Assembly (NCBI GenBank): GCA_023897205.1
Contig: JAHWDD010000005.1
Coordinates: 4,712,001-4,776,000, forward strand
Direction of reading: 5' to 3'
Length of the DNA: 64,000 bases
Origin: Exophiala sp. HKRS030
Taxonomy: Eukaryota > Ascomycota > Eurotiomycetes > Chaetothyriales > Herpotrichiellaceae
Below, piece by piece: positions 46,739-58,597 of this stretch; the stretch's first letter is position 1; every line of letters begins with the position of its first letter. The translations under genes were made by a program, and so were the position numbers. The notes beneath the pieces were generated by a model. That model did no database searches, was not told the DNA's origin, and saw only the letters and a list, made by a program, of their open reading frames with translations.

Positions 46739-48415
46739 TTATAAGACCGGTTTGGTGGCTATAGTTGCTATGTTCCTGGTATTCACAATACTTTGAGCCA
46801 ACACGACCAGTAAATGGCCTTGAGGAACTTCTCGGTAGAAGAATCTCTGGCAGGTATCAACAAGTCTGTCCTTCAGATTGTATTCCGCAAGCTCGGCCTC
46901 TGTCAAGCATGAGATTTGCTGCACAAACCAAGTATGCTCATCAGATCCTGTACGAGCTGATATAGCGCCGACAATCAAAACCCAGAGTTCGATATCGTTG
47001 TGACAGGCCCACGAACCCTCAGGTATGGGTTGAAGCACTTTCCTCAGTTGGGGTGCTATTCTCTTGGTAGATCGTATGCGTCCAGCTCTTGTACAACACT
47101 GAAGAATCCAGAGAATTATCGCAAGTCTGATCCCTTCAGTTCTAGGATCTTCATATTCAAATGATAATAGTTGATGTCGGGCAAGAAGCACTTGGTGATT
47201 TATCCAGTGCAAGGACCGTTCTTCTGAAACCGAAGGCGTCTGGCTGATCCCGACTTCATTGAGGATGGACACGGCGACAGCTAGATCTAGAATGATAGAC
47301 CTCATCTCAGAGCTCATAATCTCCGACCTGTCAACCGTCAAGAATCCAGCTGCAACACTCGCCGAGCTAGAGAGCAATGTCTGTTGAACTAGCCGAGCGT
47401 ACGCTTTCATGGCGGAGTCGTCTTCGGTACGAATGGCAGTGTAACTGAACAGGGGTTTGGTTTTCAATTCACCAGAGATATATCCGTCTCCGAGCAGTAG
47501 AAGATCAGCGATTGGGCCTGCCAGCACTCTCAAGCCACCGATTGATTGTACCATGCTTGCAACGGCACGAAAGTGTATTAGCGCAGCTTGTTGATTATCG
47601 CGATACCACTCGGCGAAACTCAGCTGGAAGACGTTGAAGATCATCCGGTCATTGATTCGTTTGACCTGTTGCATGTGTTTCTGTGAGACTTGTATGGCTT
47701 TCACAATGAAATAGTCATCATCTTTACCGCAATCGTAGCCATCTAAGTATCTCAAATGAACATTCATGGATGCCAGCATGCAATACATGTCATATTCATC
47801 AGTCAAGCAGCCCTGCATTATACCCATAGCTTTGTCTTGGAATACACGTGTGGTTCCATTACGGCCGTTGCTTAAAGTGTACCAAACACTGGGGTGAACA
47901 ATATTGAGATAATATTGCAATAGTTTATGGGCGACTTGGTCCACTGTGATACATGTTGTGTTGAAGGGGTCGACAATGTCTCGTACAGATTGTGGCATGT
48001 CGATTATGCTTGATGGGGCCTGGAAGCAGGCTGTAGCAAGAAACCCAGAGTCGGGAGCAGACTTCCGTGCTGGGACTGGGCTGTTGTCCTCCAATATTTG
48101 CAGCGACCCTGGTTGGCTAATTGACCGAATGTCGCCATGCTTACCTCTCTCCTCTTCTGAGTTAGTGCTTGCTTCACACTGCTCATTGCTTCTCATTGGA
48201 ACGGCAGGTCGAAGCCATTTTGGAGACCCCTTGACTGTCTCAGGACGGACTATGCCATTATCTGTATTCCTCCACCTCCTGTTTCTCTGCACATGGCTGC
48301 TGATTCGGGCCCCGGCTTTACCAGTGCTGTGGGAAAGAGAGTCTGACTGGGCCGTCTTGTTAATGAACAGCAGCCTGGGTGCATTCATGGCCTGCTCATG
48401 CGTGACAGGCGACAA
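46739..48415 (-). CDS. Fungal transcription-factor-domain protein (PF11951 type), no zinc cluster
   Basis: A single-exon protein of 558 residues. It opens with LLFINKTAQSDSLSH and the Arg-rich ISSHVQRNRRWRN typical of a class of fungal regulators that lack the Zn2Cys6 motif. The middle holds a helical domain like Fungal_trans_2: QYYLNIVHPSVWYTL, LSFAEWYRDNQQAALIHFRA and VQSIGGLRVL. The C-terminal half is all-helical without other motifs. No cysteine cluster is visible near the start, and no upstream exon is apparent, so direct DNA binding is doubtful. It is divergent from the oxidoreductase gene 880 nt away, which it could regulate; that is inference from position only. Confidence 0.7.
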   Translation of the reverse strand: MSPVTHEQAMNAPRLLFINKTAQSDSLSHSTGKAGARISSHVQRNRRWRNTDNGIVRPETVKGSPKWLRPAVPMRSNEQCEASTNSEEERGKHGDIRSISQPGSLQILEDNSPVPARKSAPDSGFLATACFQAPSSIIDMPQSVRDIVDPFNTTCITVDQVAHKLLQYYLNIVHPSVWYTLSNGRNGTTRVFQDKAMGIMQGCLTDEYDMYCMLASMNVHLRYLDGYDCGKDDDYFIVKAIQVSQKHMQQVKRINDRMIFNVFQLSFAEWYRDNQQAALIHFRAVASMVQSIGGLRVLAGPIADLLLLGDGYISGELKTKPLFSYTAIRTEDDSAMKAYARLVQQTLLSSSASVAAGFLTVDRSEIMSSEMRSIILDLAVAVSILNEVGISQTPSVSEERSLHWINHQVLLARHQLLSFEYEDPRTEGIRLAIILWILQCCTRAGRIRSTKRIAPQLRKVLQPIPEGSWACHNDIELWVLIVGAISARTGSDEHTWFVQQISCLTEAELAEYNLKDRLVDTCQRFFYREVPQGHLLVVLAQSIVNTRNIATIATKPVL

Positions 48416-49297
48416 TGTTCGTCGACACCAAGACAGTAGAGTGTTCTTGATGCGGCAAGGCTACGAGCTATAGATGCTGGGGAGGTTCAGACGCAGCGGA
48501 GTACAAGTTCCTAGGCGTTGAAATGTATGGAGCCAGTCAATCAAGTGAGGACCTTTGTCAGCCGAACGGTCAAGCCGACATGCTTGTCTTCGCGAGAGAA
48601 TGGCGCCATCTAGCCACAGGCGGTCAATAACGTAATGAGGAGATATACACAATGGCCATTCGTGATGGATCTTTGTCGAAAAGTATGATTCTCCGGCGCA
48701 TGTAGATTGGTTGTAATCAGAAAGACAGTCGATTAATCCCAACGCCCGAGGGTTACACTTTAATCTCCTTGGCTTGATAATCTCATTGGAGCAGGGGAAA
48801 ACTTCCCAGAATAGAAGTACAGACTACTACTTTGGGCCTAGAGGCCTTACCCGCCGTCGCCCTCGCCGTTGCTTCTTGTCACAACCTTTCACGACTCACG
48901 ACTCACGAGTAATTCCTTCCTGATCGACCAAGTGTTGAGGGAAAGGTATCTCCAGAACTCCGCAGACCGTATTTGAAGTCCCTTCATACACCAGCGACCA
49001 ATGAAATAGGTTTGTGCCGAGTAGGGTAGTGTATCTTTCCGCTTGCAGGTCCTGTAGACTCCAGCACTAGCCAATTGTGTGCATAATATGATGAACTGGA
49101 TGGACCAAAGCTCTTTGATGGTAGGCTTTTCATGAAATGCCTCTGATGGCTTCAAACGGTTTGATTCCTCATCAAGAAAATTCCGCTGCCGCTCAAGTCT
49201 CCCAATGAGGACATAAGAATGGCATGCAATATATATTCCAATGTGTTGTCCGCTGAAAAGCACTTGCTCCCACATCTTTACAACTCTTCCCATCGCT
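48416..49297. other. Divergent promoter region
   Basis: Lies between two outward-facing genes. Minus-strand frames at 48461-48742 and 48889-49323 lack domains; the second overlaps the oxidoreductase start and is not supported. Confidence 0.5.
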
Positions 49298-50352
49298 ATG
49301 GCTAACCAAGCTATAGTCATCAAAAGCCGAGGAGAAGTCGAGCTGATCGAAACTACGATTCCTACGCTGAGGCCAGATTACATCACTGTAAAGGTCAAGG
49401 CTGTGGCTCTGAATCCGACCGATGTCCTCCACATTGATTATCTTACTCCTGTTGGAGCTCGAGTTGGCTGCGATTATTCGGGTGTGGTAGAAGAAGTGGG
49501 CACTGGGGTGACAAAATCATTCAAGAAAGGAGATCGTATTGCTGGGGTCGCTCATGGTTCCAATGCAGTATATCATGAAGACGGCACGTTTTCGGAATAT
49601 GCTACTGTCAAGGGCGATCTTCAAATCCACATCCCTGACACAATTAGTTTTGAGGAGGCTGCGACATTAGGAATTGGTATAACTACAGTTGGTCAAGCTC
49701 TTTACCAGAGCCTGGGTCTTCCCTTTCCAGTGGAACGAGCAAACGTCGCCGCTCCTATCTTGATCTATGGCGGCAGTACAGCTACTGGGTCCCTGGCTGT
49801 GCAATTCGCAAAACTTTCTGGGCTAGAAGTCATCGCCACCACATCTGAGCGAAATTTTGAGTTTGTGAAGAAACTTGGTGCTGATGCAACCTTTGACTAC
49901 AGTTCGCCTACATGTGCGGCCGACATCAAAACGTACACCAAAGGCAAACTCGCTCTCGTTTTGGATTGTATCTCCAAGGAAGCCAGTACCAAAATTTGCT
50001 TGGAGGCAATGAGCGACGGTGGAGGAGTGTACACGACGCTACTTCCGGTTCCCCTGAGAAGGTAGCGGCAATCAACGACAAAGTCACGAACAAGTCCACG
50101 TTGGCATATACTGCGATCGGCGAGGCTTTCAACTTTGGCCCACAAGCTTTTCCAGCAATACCACCCCATTTCGACTTTGCGAAGAAGTTCTGGAGTGCCA
50201 GTGAGAAGCTACTTGCTGATGGGCTAATCAAGACACATCAAGTAACGGTTAACGAGGGCGGTAGCGGGCTGCTAGGCGTTCTTGAAGGCTTAAAACTTCT
50301 TAGGACAGGGAAAGTACGAGGTCAAAAGCTGGTGTACACACTAGATAGCTGA
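49298..50352 (+). CDS. Zinc-binding-dehydrogenase-like MDR oxidoreductase
   Basis: An NAD(P)H-dependent medium-chain reductase of the fungal trans-enoyl-reductase/quinone-oxidoreductase group. One exon, 351 residues if one C is restored at C50051-50054; otherwise the frame ends at 50063-50065. The N-terminal GroES-like fold has ALNPTDVLHIDY and GCDYSGVVEEVG. The Rossmann part has APILIYGGSTATGSLAVQFAKLSGLEVIATTS, where the usual glycine pattern reads GGSTATG. The structural-zinc cysteines of alcohol dehydrogenases are not seen. Similar enzymes serve as stand-alone enoyl reductases in polyketide clusters, but no synthase is present here, so its substrate is unknown. Confidence 0.85.
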
Positions 50353-50818
50353 AGCCTGGTTAGTGGCTCTGAAAAATGGATGCTCTTCACTGCCTGAGTT
50401 TCTATGATGTTTTCTGGTCGTGCCCCGAGAATGTTTTTTATCTGACACGTGAAACCCGACTTGACTCTAAGAACTTAGAAGCAATACTTTGCGACCTCGA
50501 ATCATGCCTACTTTAGGTAAAGTATGCATTGTGTGTGCCCATCAAAAGATCTTGCCAATAGCTAGGGCGAAGGAGGCTGTGGTTCCAAGGGGAATCTCAA
50601 GTGGTCAGACCTTGTTCGGCGTCTGTTCAAGGTTGATTGCCGGCTTGGCGTCGCAACGGATTGGGACGATGATCCGATCCATTCAAGAAAGTGTACCTAC
50701 CGAACCTTTCTAACCAACCTACCAGTTGACGATCAATTCAAGCAGTATGGGAGGTCGGTCTTGCCCCCACGGCTTTCCGAGCGCTTGCGATTAACTCAAT
50801 TTGCTTCACACAACGACC
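50353..50818. other. Intergenic
   Basis: A 74-codon plus frame at 50489-50713 has no domain. Otherwise nothing. Confidence 0.5.
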
Positions 50819-51843
50819 ATGTCCTGGTTTTGGGGGAACAAGGGCAAAGGGACACAAGAAGATCCCGCCCAAAATCTCAACGACGATTTGAAGCAGTTCC
50901 TCGATGAGCAGCAAACCAAGCCTTACTCTCCTGCCGAAATTCCCAAAACAATACCAAACCGGCAACCACCTCAGCCAGCCGGCGATCCTAGTGCCACTGA
51001 TACGAATGAGGCTCCCAGTGCGCGTCCTCTACCTAAAGAATCATTGTTCCAAGATGGGCGATACAAAGACATCTGGAAGACATATGTCCCGCAGAACGAC
51101 GTGTACGGCGTCACAGGTAGCCCAGTCGACAGAGTCCTTGCCGCGCGCAAAGATCGAAGACAGACTATTCACAAGGCGTCTTTGGAGAATTGTGCCTTTG
51201 AACAACAGATGCAACAGGATTGCCTAAATTCAGGCACATGGGCTCAGAAGATGAAAGGAAAATTGACACTGTGTCATGAAGAGAACAAAGCATACAATCG
51301 TTGCTATAGCCTCCAAGCAAAGTTTCTGCAAGCATTGGGTTACATGGCAAACCCCAACAACACAGACGAGGATGAAGAGAAGATTCAGATGCATGCTGAC
51401 AAGCTATACCACCGCATGATGGACTACGAGGCAGAAGTCGATGACGCTAAACGAAGTGGCCGTCCGATCCCTCCGCTATCATCCCTATTCAATTCCGACA
51501 GGCCAGCTCCAACTCTTGAACAGCTGGCATTGCCCCAGCCATGGAGGAGAAGATGAAAAAGCCTCTGAATGAATACGCTCCACACGAGAGAGAATTAGCA
51601 GCTAAAGCAGCCATTGAAGAAGCAAAGGTCTCGGATGTGTACGCTAAGGATTTATTTACCTATACTGTCACCATGAACGAAGATCGTCTTAATCGACAAA
51701 AGTGGCTCACAAAGACATTTGGGGACACGATCGGGAAATTCCTCATTCCAGATGCTCCAAAGTCCGAACCTACTGGTAGGACTTACGACCTTGAGGAGCT
51801 TGAACGGAGCATCTGGCAAGGTACAGGAGAGAAACCAAAATAG
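50819..51843 (+). CDS. Twin CX9C (CHCH-like) conserved fungal protein
   Basis: A protein of 341 residues if one C is restored at C51533-51536; without it the reading stops at 51554-51556 and the second half starts anew. It begins MSWFWGNKGKG. The centre holds two CX9C motifs, CAFEQQMQQDC and CHEENKAYNRC, 16 residues apart, followed by LQAKFLQALGYM. Twin CX9C proteins are usually imported into the mitochondrial intermembrane space by Mia40 and oxidised there. The charged C-terminal half (PLNEYAPHERELAAKAAIEE) is likely helical. I do not know the specific family member, and the length is greater than most CHCH proteins. Confidence 0.7.
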
Positions 51844-53126
51844 GGTCACATCAGACCCTCTCCTAGCAGAGATGTTCGGTTTCGTACAAGCAACCAAAGT
51901 GCATCCAGGGACCAGCCAGACGCATCATGCCAACAGGCAATGGGCTTCAGCGATCTGTTGCATTGATGTTTGGAAGTCTGTTTCGCGATCGACTTGAGGT
52001 GTTCGCCATTGTTTCCGTTGCGGCAATCGGCAGGAACCCGTCGCCCTAGCCAGAAGTCCATACCTGCCTCGACAGTCGAGGACGTTCAATACAGACCAAG
52101 AATCGAGCCTAGCAAAAATTTTCCTTTCCACATGGTTGACTCGGCAACGACTCTACTGAAGTTATGAGGATATTTGTATAACAAGGTGACACGGTGCTTT
52201 TGGCTCTTTACAAGAGACGAGAGCAAGTTACGCAGGGGCTCGGCATATCAGTTTACCATGCCTCGAATGGTAGACCTGGTTGAGACCAGGAACCCCTTTG
52301 TCTGAAAAAGTTGCACAGGACTTTCATCTGGAGTAAAGCACATTGGTCTTTAGTCTAAGGATATGTCACAGGTCATGATCCAGGTAGGAACAAACATAAA
52401 AAGAATTAATTCTGATTCGAGCTCGATTGGTTGTCGAGTCAGAATATCTGCTCCCATGTCATCTTTATTGCTTGTGGGGGCGACCTCTGAATGTAAGTAG
52501 TCAAGCAAATGACTAACTAGCAAGCGGGGCGATGTGTCACTTTTAAAAACCGGGAGATTTATAGGTGCTTTAGGGTGTGTCTTAGGTGTATCTTAGGTGT
52601 ATTTTAGTGGGAACTCAGTGGACTTTATAGGCCTGATTGAACCATTTAGGCTCAGCGTTCAGTGGTCACCTTCCTATCCCGGCCAGGAACGCGGTCATCA
52701 AGAATGCTCCGCACCGACATTCTGCATGACGATCGATCACCATCTATGTGCTTTTCAATCGTATTTCACTTCAGCCGATCATCGCCGTTATGCTATCCGA
52801 TTCCGAGGACTTCTTGACACTAGCCAGAGACCACCCATTCAAGTGGGAGCAGTAGACACCGGATATCGCTTATTGCCGTCCGACGTGGGGTTCCCAAGCA
52901 CGCCTTTCAACGAGAACATTATCACAAACCACAAAACACAGCGTTTCGACTGTCCTTTTGAAGCCTTCCCTGCACATGATGAGATGAGCTTCGGGTATCG
53001 AGGTACATGATGGCACTTGTCGACGGAGCTTCTGCCCATGACTTTTATCTCTTGCGCAGCGCAAACGCATTCTTCACACTTTGTTGTTCGTCGCCGATAT
53101 ACGGATGATTCGATCTACAGGTGACC
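51844..53126. other. Intergenic
   Basis: A 137-codon plus frame at 52597-53010 has no domain, no homologue I recognise and runs into the F-box gene leader. Near 52570-52605 GTGTCTTAGGTGTATCTTAG-like words repeat three times. CTACAG at 53115-53120 may be the acceptor of a leader intron of the next gene. Confidence 0.45.
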
Positions 53127-54652
53127 ATGGGCATCTCGAGGCGGATTGAGGAGATGGCCGAGATGGAAGACTATGATCAAGCCGTGACGAAATTCTTCGA
53201 ACAGGCAGAAACTCCCGCATCGATCAAACAACAAGCGCCTCTGTTACAGTTACCGACAGAAATTATTTACCAGATTCTTTCATACCTACCATGTCAATCT
53301 CTTGTCTCTCTTGCCCGATGCTGCCGACAGCTGCAGGGATTGGCAGATACCGATCTCCTCTGGGCCAACTTGCTTCGATCCAATATCCCTCCGCAAGATT
53401 TCCCACCTGACCCATATCCTTCTTCCTCGTATCGCGACCTTTACATTACGCATCATCCATATTGGTTTCTCTCCAGACAGAAGATCTGGATTTCAAATGA
53501 GCCGCATGTTGGCAGAATCATGATTTGTCGCTTCGATCCCAGACGAGGATGTATAGAAGGATATCGATTATTGGCTGAGAGAAGCCCATCTTCGGGCGTG
53601 ACATGGCCGTATGACGAGAATGTACACATTCATCTCTTCAACCCTCGAGTCCATCTTTGGCTTGACGACCCGGTCCTGAAGCTGCCACATGACGTGGTAC
53701 CATTCAATACGAAACAAGGGTGGTGGGAAGGAGAGATTAAAATGAGTGTAGGAAGACCAGGACATAACACATCCGCCTCATTCTTCCTAAGTCGAGACAT
53801 CCCGCCTCGTTTGCAAAGTAGGAGCATGGATCTCTGGCCACCATCCACGATTCCCAACATGCCCAGAGTTCGAGCTGCCAGTATCGACAAATTCAAAGGC
53901 TACGGCCACAAACCACAAAAATATGATGAGATATCACAGACGACTTTTCGATTGAGGCATTGGTCGCAATTCAGCACGGGTGTGTCGCATTTTGGTATCA
54001 GAATCGGAGAAGAAGTCAGCACTTGGAGCACCATCGATCCCAGTCTCTATACCCCGACCCAGAGAAACCATACCAGGGCATTTATGTGGGCGACTATGCC
54101 GGACACGGTTGTGAGTTTCTTTTGATCATGCAGACAGAGAAAGCTCCGCCACCGCCACCAACCCCAGCCGTCAGTCGCTACTATCGAGCTACATCTGAGG
54201 ATCTCGACGACGGAGCAAATACCGCATTGTTGAATCTCGATGAATTAGAACCACCGCCTGACCCTGACCAAGACAAGTTTCACGGTGCCATCGAAGCTGT
54301 GAAGTTAACCGGTGATCCGAATATTCCTCGTGGAGAGCACACTTTTATCGCAGATGATATCGGGCCCCGCGGACTCATCAGGATAGCAGACGAGAGACCG
54401 TTCAGAGGGCAAGAATCGTTCGAAGCCGCGGCCATGTCGCTGCGCGAGGGTTTCAAGATGGTAAGTCACGTGAATGTCCTTCGTCTGAGGCTCGAGGGGC
54501 ATGTGCTAACATGTGAGTTAGACGAATTCATTCCTTCCCAGCTCATCATGGTGAACCATGATCTCCTGGCGCAGTATTGGCTCACGTTTGGCCACATTTC
54601 TTACTATCAGAGGATCGATATTGATCAACTGATTAATGACACTTTCCGATGA
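53127..54652 (+). CDS. F-box protein
   Basis: Probably a substrate adaptor of an SCF ubiquitin ligase. Exons 53127-54460 and 54518-54652 give 489 residues if one C is restored within 54053-54061; otherwise the frame ends at 54123-54125. The F-box lies at about residues 40-80 (LPTEIIYQILSYLPCQSLVSL then CCRQLQGLADTDLLW). The remainder resembles a fungal F-box family with SYRDLYITHHPYWFLSRQKIW, GIYVGDYAGHGCEFLL and, at the end, DEFIPSQLIMV and FGHISYYQRIDID. The GDY.GHGCEF block is shared with F-box proteins that carry a beta-sheet substrate domain. The target is unknown. Confidence 0.82.
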
Positions 54653-55013
54653 AGAGGTTGACAATCTATATGACCCAGGACAGCTCAGTCTATCGAGTGG
54701 GCAAATTCGACGTGATATCGAGACCACATTACAGATGATTGAACACGTCTCCCGAAGTAGGATTAGAAAATGACGAACTACGAAATAACGTTAGGAGGGA
54801 ACGAATATCACCATGCAGATAGATACCATTGTAGAGTTGAGTGTAAAGCAGACATCATCTCTAACTGAACGCCTGGCAACCCTCGCCTCCCGTGCTCTGG
54901 GAAATCCGAGAATCCAGCCAAACAACGCCGGCGTAATGCATTCACACTGATGAAAACAAGATGTTTCATCATCTTCATAGTCCAATTGTCCTCCGTAATT
55001 TATATGGTATATT
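54653..55013. other. Intergenic between convergent genes
   Basis: The F-box and DUF1748 genes converge here. No gene is supported. Confidence 0.5.
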
Positions 55014-55402
55014 TCATCGTCTCCTTTCAAACCATCCACTGCTCCCATAATAGCGACCGACTGATCCATAACCCACTCGCCAACGCCGAGGTATCGATCG
55101 ACCCAATTCTGGATCTCTTTGCTCTCGCCGATAGACGATGACTTGACACTGGTTGGACTGGTGGTTAGTTAGTCTGGCTCTTTCTCGCATTGGGACAAGA
55201 TCTCGAGGTTGAAGCACTGAGGTGAGAGGGTATGCGAGGATTATACACACGTTAGACCGGTGCTTCTCTTGACGCCAGCGAGGAAGGCCGAGATGAGGAC
55301 TGCGTCGAAGGCGTAGTGTGTAAGGCGTCCGAGCTGCCCAATCTGCGGTTAGTTTGGACTGTGCTGTTGACCATAGAGTTCTTGAGATGAACGTACAACC
55401 AT
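55014..55402 (-). CDS. DUF1748 small membrane protein
   Basis: A 77-residue protein encoded by three exons (55402-55397, 55342-55251, 55148-55014). The first exon is only six bases, ATG GTT. The sequence GRLTHYAFDAVLISAFLAGVKRSTGL and NWVDRYLGVGEWVMDQSVAIMG is the DUF1748 signature, and the protein ends GWFERRR. That ending needs one G restored at 55044-55046; as written the frame runs on past 54960 into non-coding sequence. The family is small, conserved in fungi and probably mitochondrial; function is not established as far as I know. It is easily missed because every exon is short. Confidence 0.82.
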
Positions 55403-56718
55403 GGCTGATGTTTGTGGCTAAGACCTATGCGGATCGTATCGTGATTTATTCTGCGTGCTAACTTCTGAGGCTGTCGGATTATCGGTGGAGAGTCATGTAC
55501 AAGAAGATGCGGTGCCTGTTGTCGCCGACTCTCGAGTTACATGTGCAGTGGAGTGAGGTGAGTGGTGCAATGCCTTGGTGGAGTCGAGACCAGCCGGCCT
55601 GGTCAAAAGAAACAAAGAGCACTACGGAAAAACGTTCTTGCTTGATCCGGCGTGGAGAGAGCCTGGCGTGCCTGGATGGGTGCCAGGACAAGCCTTAGCC
55701 CTCTTATCTCTTATCACCACCTGACCTTGGGCATCAAAGGTTCAGCTCGGGCGCAGAAGAGGGGCTAAGGAGGCCACGAGGGCTCAATGAGAGGCTGGAA
55801 GCTCACCCATGGCACATGCTTCCCAAAAAGCGATGAGCAGAAGAAGCTCTCTGCGGATACTGTAGCTGTGGGCCCTCGGCCTCCGTTGCCGCCTATTCGA
55901 TTAACCTTTTAACTCGCAGGCATGTAACTCATCCAGAATCATGCCCACACCAGCAGTATGAAGGCCCCTGGCCTCGTGTCAAGGTCCCTGGGCCCTACCT
56001 GAATCTCTGACTCCATTCTAAAGAAAGTCCTTTCCTGGCAGGTGCCTGGCCTCAGTTTGTTCTGTAGGTGGATGCAGCAATAGTCTGATTCTTACTGGAA
56101 GAAGCGCTGTACCCTCTCGACTTACGACCCCACCAACTTTGTAGCTGTACCTCATCTGTGCTCCTCTTCAAAAACAATCTGCCCAGTCTCCCAGTAAATC
56201 CTAAACCAGTGGACTCATCCACTCCCCATCGCATTACGGCTATCGAGACCGACTCTTCTTATTCGTGCATTTTCATTGAGCTCGACCCCTTCGCCAACCG
56301 TGTTAGGTGTTTTGCTAGATAAGCGTGACGTGAGGGCTCCATTCAACTTTACGCTGGGCGCTGGTTACCTGAGTAGGGCCTTCTCAACCATTGCTTTTTT
56401 TTCTGGCATTGGTAGCGACGTCCACCAGCGTAGTAATATTTGATCTCCCACCTCGCCTTGTTGTGACTTACTCCAATCCCTATCTATACCAAATCTTCTC
56501 TGTTGACAATCGTGGTACGTTTTGTCCGCTGTTGTAGAACAATAATACGATCCCCCACGGGTCTGAAACACGCTTGCTGACCGCATTAGTCTATCGGAGC
56601 CCGTCCACCGCCTGCACCCCATATATTCTTCGCTGCGTCCAAACGAGCCTCTCTTCAGCTCGAACACATTTGCTAGGAACACAACGATATTCAAGAATCA
56701 AATACACGACCAGAAATC
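55403..56718. other. Pyruvate kinase promoter region
   Basis: No gene is supported. The plus strand becomes CT-rich from about 56380 to the start codon, typical of strongly expressed fungal genes. Confidence 0.5.
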
Positions 56719-58597
56719 ATGGGTGACGCACTCGATCATCTTAGCAACCGCACCAAGTTGGAATGGCAGGCCAACCTGAACACCGAATACACGCCAAAGC
56801 GAAACCACCGTAGGACCAGCATCATTGGTACTATTGGTATGTCAAGAGACTGGAGACACTATAGAGAAATGGTGCCTGACTCAAATTCTAGGACCCAAGA
56901 CCAACTCCGCGGAGAAGATTACTATGCTCAGAAAAGGTATTTTGCACTCGCATGTGCTTGACCAGGGATAAATACTGACGCTCTTTTAGCCGGCCTCAAT
57001 GTTGTTCGAATGAACTTTTCCCATGGCTCGTATGAGGTTAGACATGCGTAACTTGGATCTTGCTCATGAACTGACATCTCCCAGTACCATCAATCTGTTA
57101 TCGACAACACCAGACAATCAGCGAAGGACTATCCTGGCCGACCTGTGGCCATTGCCCTCGACACCGTCCGTCCACCCACTCCACAATTGAAATACCTATT
57201 GACCATGGAAATAGAAAGGCCCAGAAATCAGAACTGGAAATACTCCTGGAGACAAGGACATTCCTATCCAGGCAGGATTGGAGCTCAACCTGACCACAGA
57301 CGACAAGTATGCTACGGCCAGCGATGACAAGAACCTGTAAGAACCTTACGTTACAATTGTTGACTATGACTGAGGTGCTGTAGATATGTCGACTACAAGA
57401 ACATCACCAAGGTCATCGATGCTGGCAAGCTGATCTATGTCGATGATGGCATTCAGTCTTTCGAAGTTATTTCTGTCGTCGACAGCCAGACCCTCCGCAT
57501 TCGAGCCCTCAACAATGGTCAAATTTCTTCCAAGAAGGGTGTCAACCTCCCAGGAACCGATGTCGACCTTCCTGCACTTTCGAAGAAAGACATTGCAGAT
57601 CTCCAATTCGGCGTCAAGAACGGCGTTGATATGGTGTTTGCCTCCTTCATCCGTCGTGGTGAAGATATCAAGCATATCCGCTCTGTTCTGGGCGAGGAAG
57701 GCAGAGAGATTCAGATCATCGCCAAGATTGAGAATCAACAGGGTGTCAACAACTTCGACGAGATCCTTGAAGAGACTGATGGCGTCATGGTTGCACGTGG
57801 TGATCTTGGTATCGAAATCCCAGCCGCCAAGGTGTTCATTGCTCAAAAGATGATGATTGCCAAATGCAATCTGAAGGGAAAGCCTGTCATCTGCGCCACG
57901 CAGATGCTGGAATCCATGACCAACAATCCAAGACCAACCCGGGCTGAAGTTTCTGACGTTGCCAATGCCGTTCTAGATGGAGCTGATTGTGTCATGTTGT
58001 CTGGCGAGACTGCCAAAGGCAACTATCCCAAGGAAGCAGTGACGATGATGCACGAGACGTGCTTGTTGGCAGAAGTTGCCATCCCTTATGCCAACACTTT
58101 TGATGAGTTGAGAAATAGTGCTGCACGACCCATTGAAACTGCTGAATCAATTGCAATCTCGGCTGTTGGTGCCAGCATGGAATTGAATGCAGGTGCTATT
58201 CTTGTCCTGACCACGAGGTGAGTTTATATCCATTGTGTGATAGGTGACCGTACTAATCCTTCAAAGTGGTTCTTCGGCCCGTCTGCTCTCAAAGTATCGC
58301 CCTGTGTGTCCGATCATCATGGTTTCCAGAAATGCTACAGCCTGCAGATACGCTCATTTATATCGAGGAGTATACCCCTTCCACTTCCCCGAACCCAAGC
58401 CAGACTTTTCTGGAGTCGATTGGCAGGAAGATGTCGACAAGCGTTTGAAGTGGGGTATCGCAAAGGCAATCCAACTCGGTGTCTTGAACCAGGGTGACTC
58501 GGTGGTCTGTGTGCAAGGATGGAGAGGTGGTCGTGGTCACACCAACACCATCCGAGTCGTGCCGGCGGAGGAAGACTTGGGCCTTGCTCAGGATTGA
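56719..58597 (+). CDS. PYK1: Pyruvate kinase
   Basis: The last step of glycolysis in the cytosol: phosphoenolpyruvate and ADP to pyruvate and ATP. Seven exons close in phase (56719-56836, 56892-56936, 56990-57036, 57085-57165, 57215-57336, 57384-58217, 58267-58597) and give 525 residues, the expected length. Motifs: [36 protein letters not shown], the active-site block [40 protein letters not shown] and the Mg/K-binding region [30 protein letters not shown]. One intron has a GTCCGT donor (57166). The C-terminal effector domain ends with [19 protein letters not shown]. No frame defects. Confidence 0.97.

Noticed and set aside
46739..50352. Secondary-metabolite cluster (regulator plus enoyl-reductase-like gene)
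   Set aside because: No polyketide synthase, peptide synthetase or tailoring genes are present; the neighbours are housekeeping genes.
52597..53010. 137-codon plus-strand open frame
   Set aside because: No recognisable motif, repetitive upstream words, and position in the F-box leader; not enough support to call a gene.
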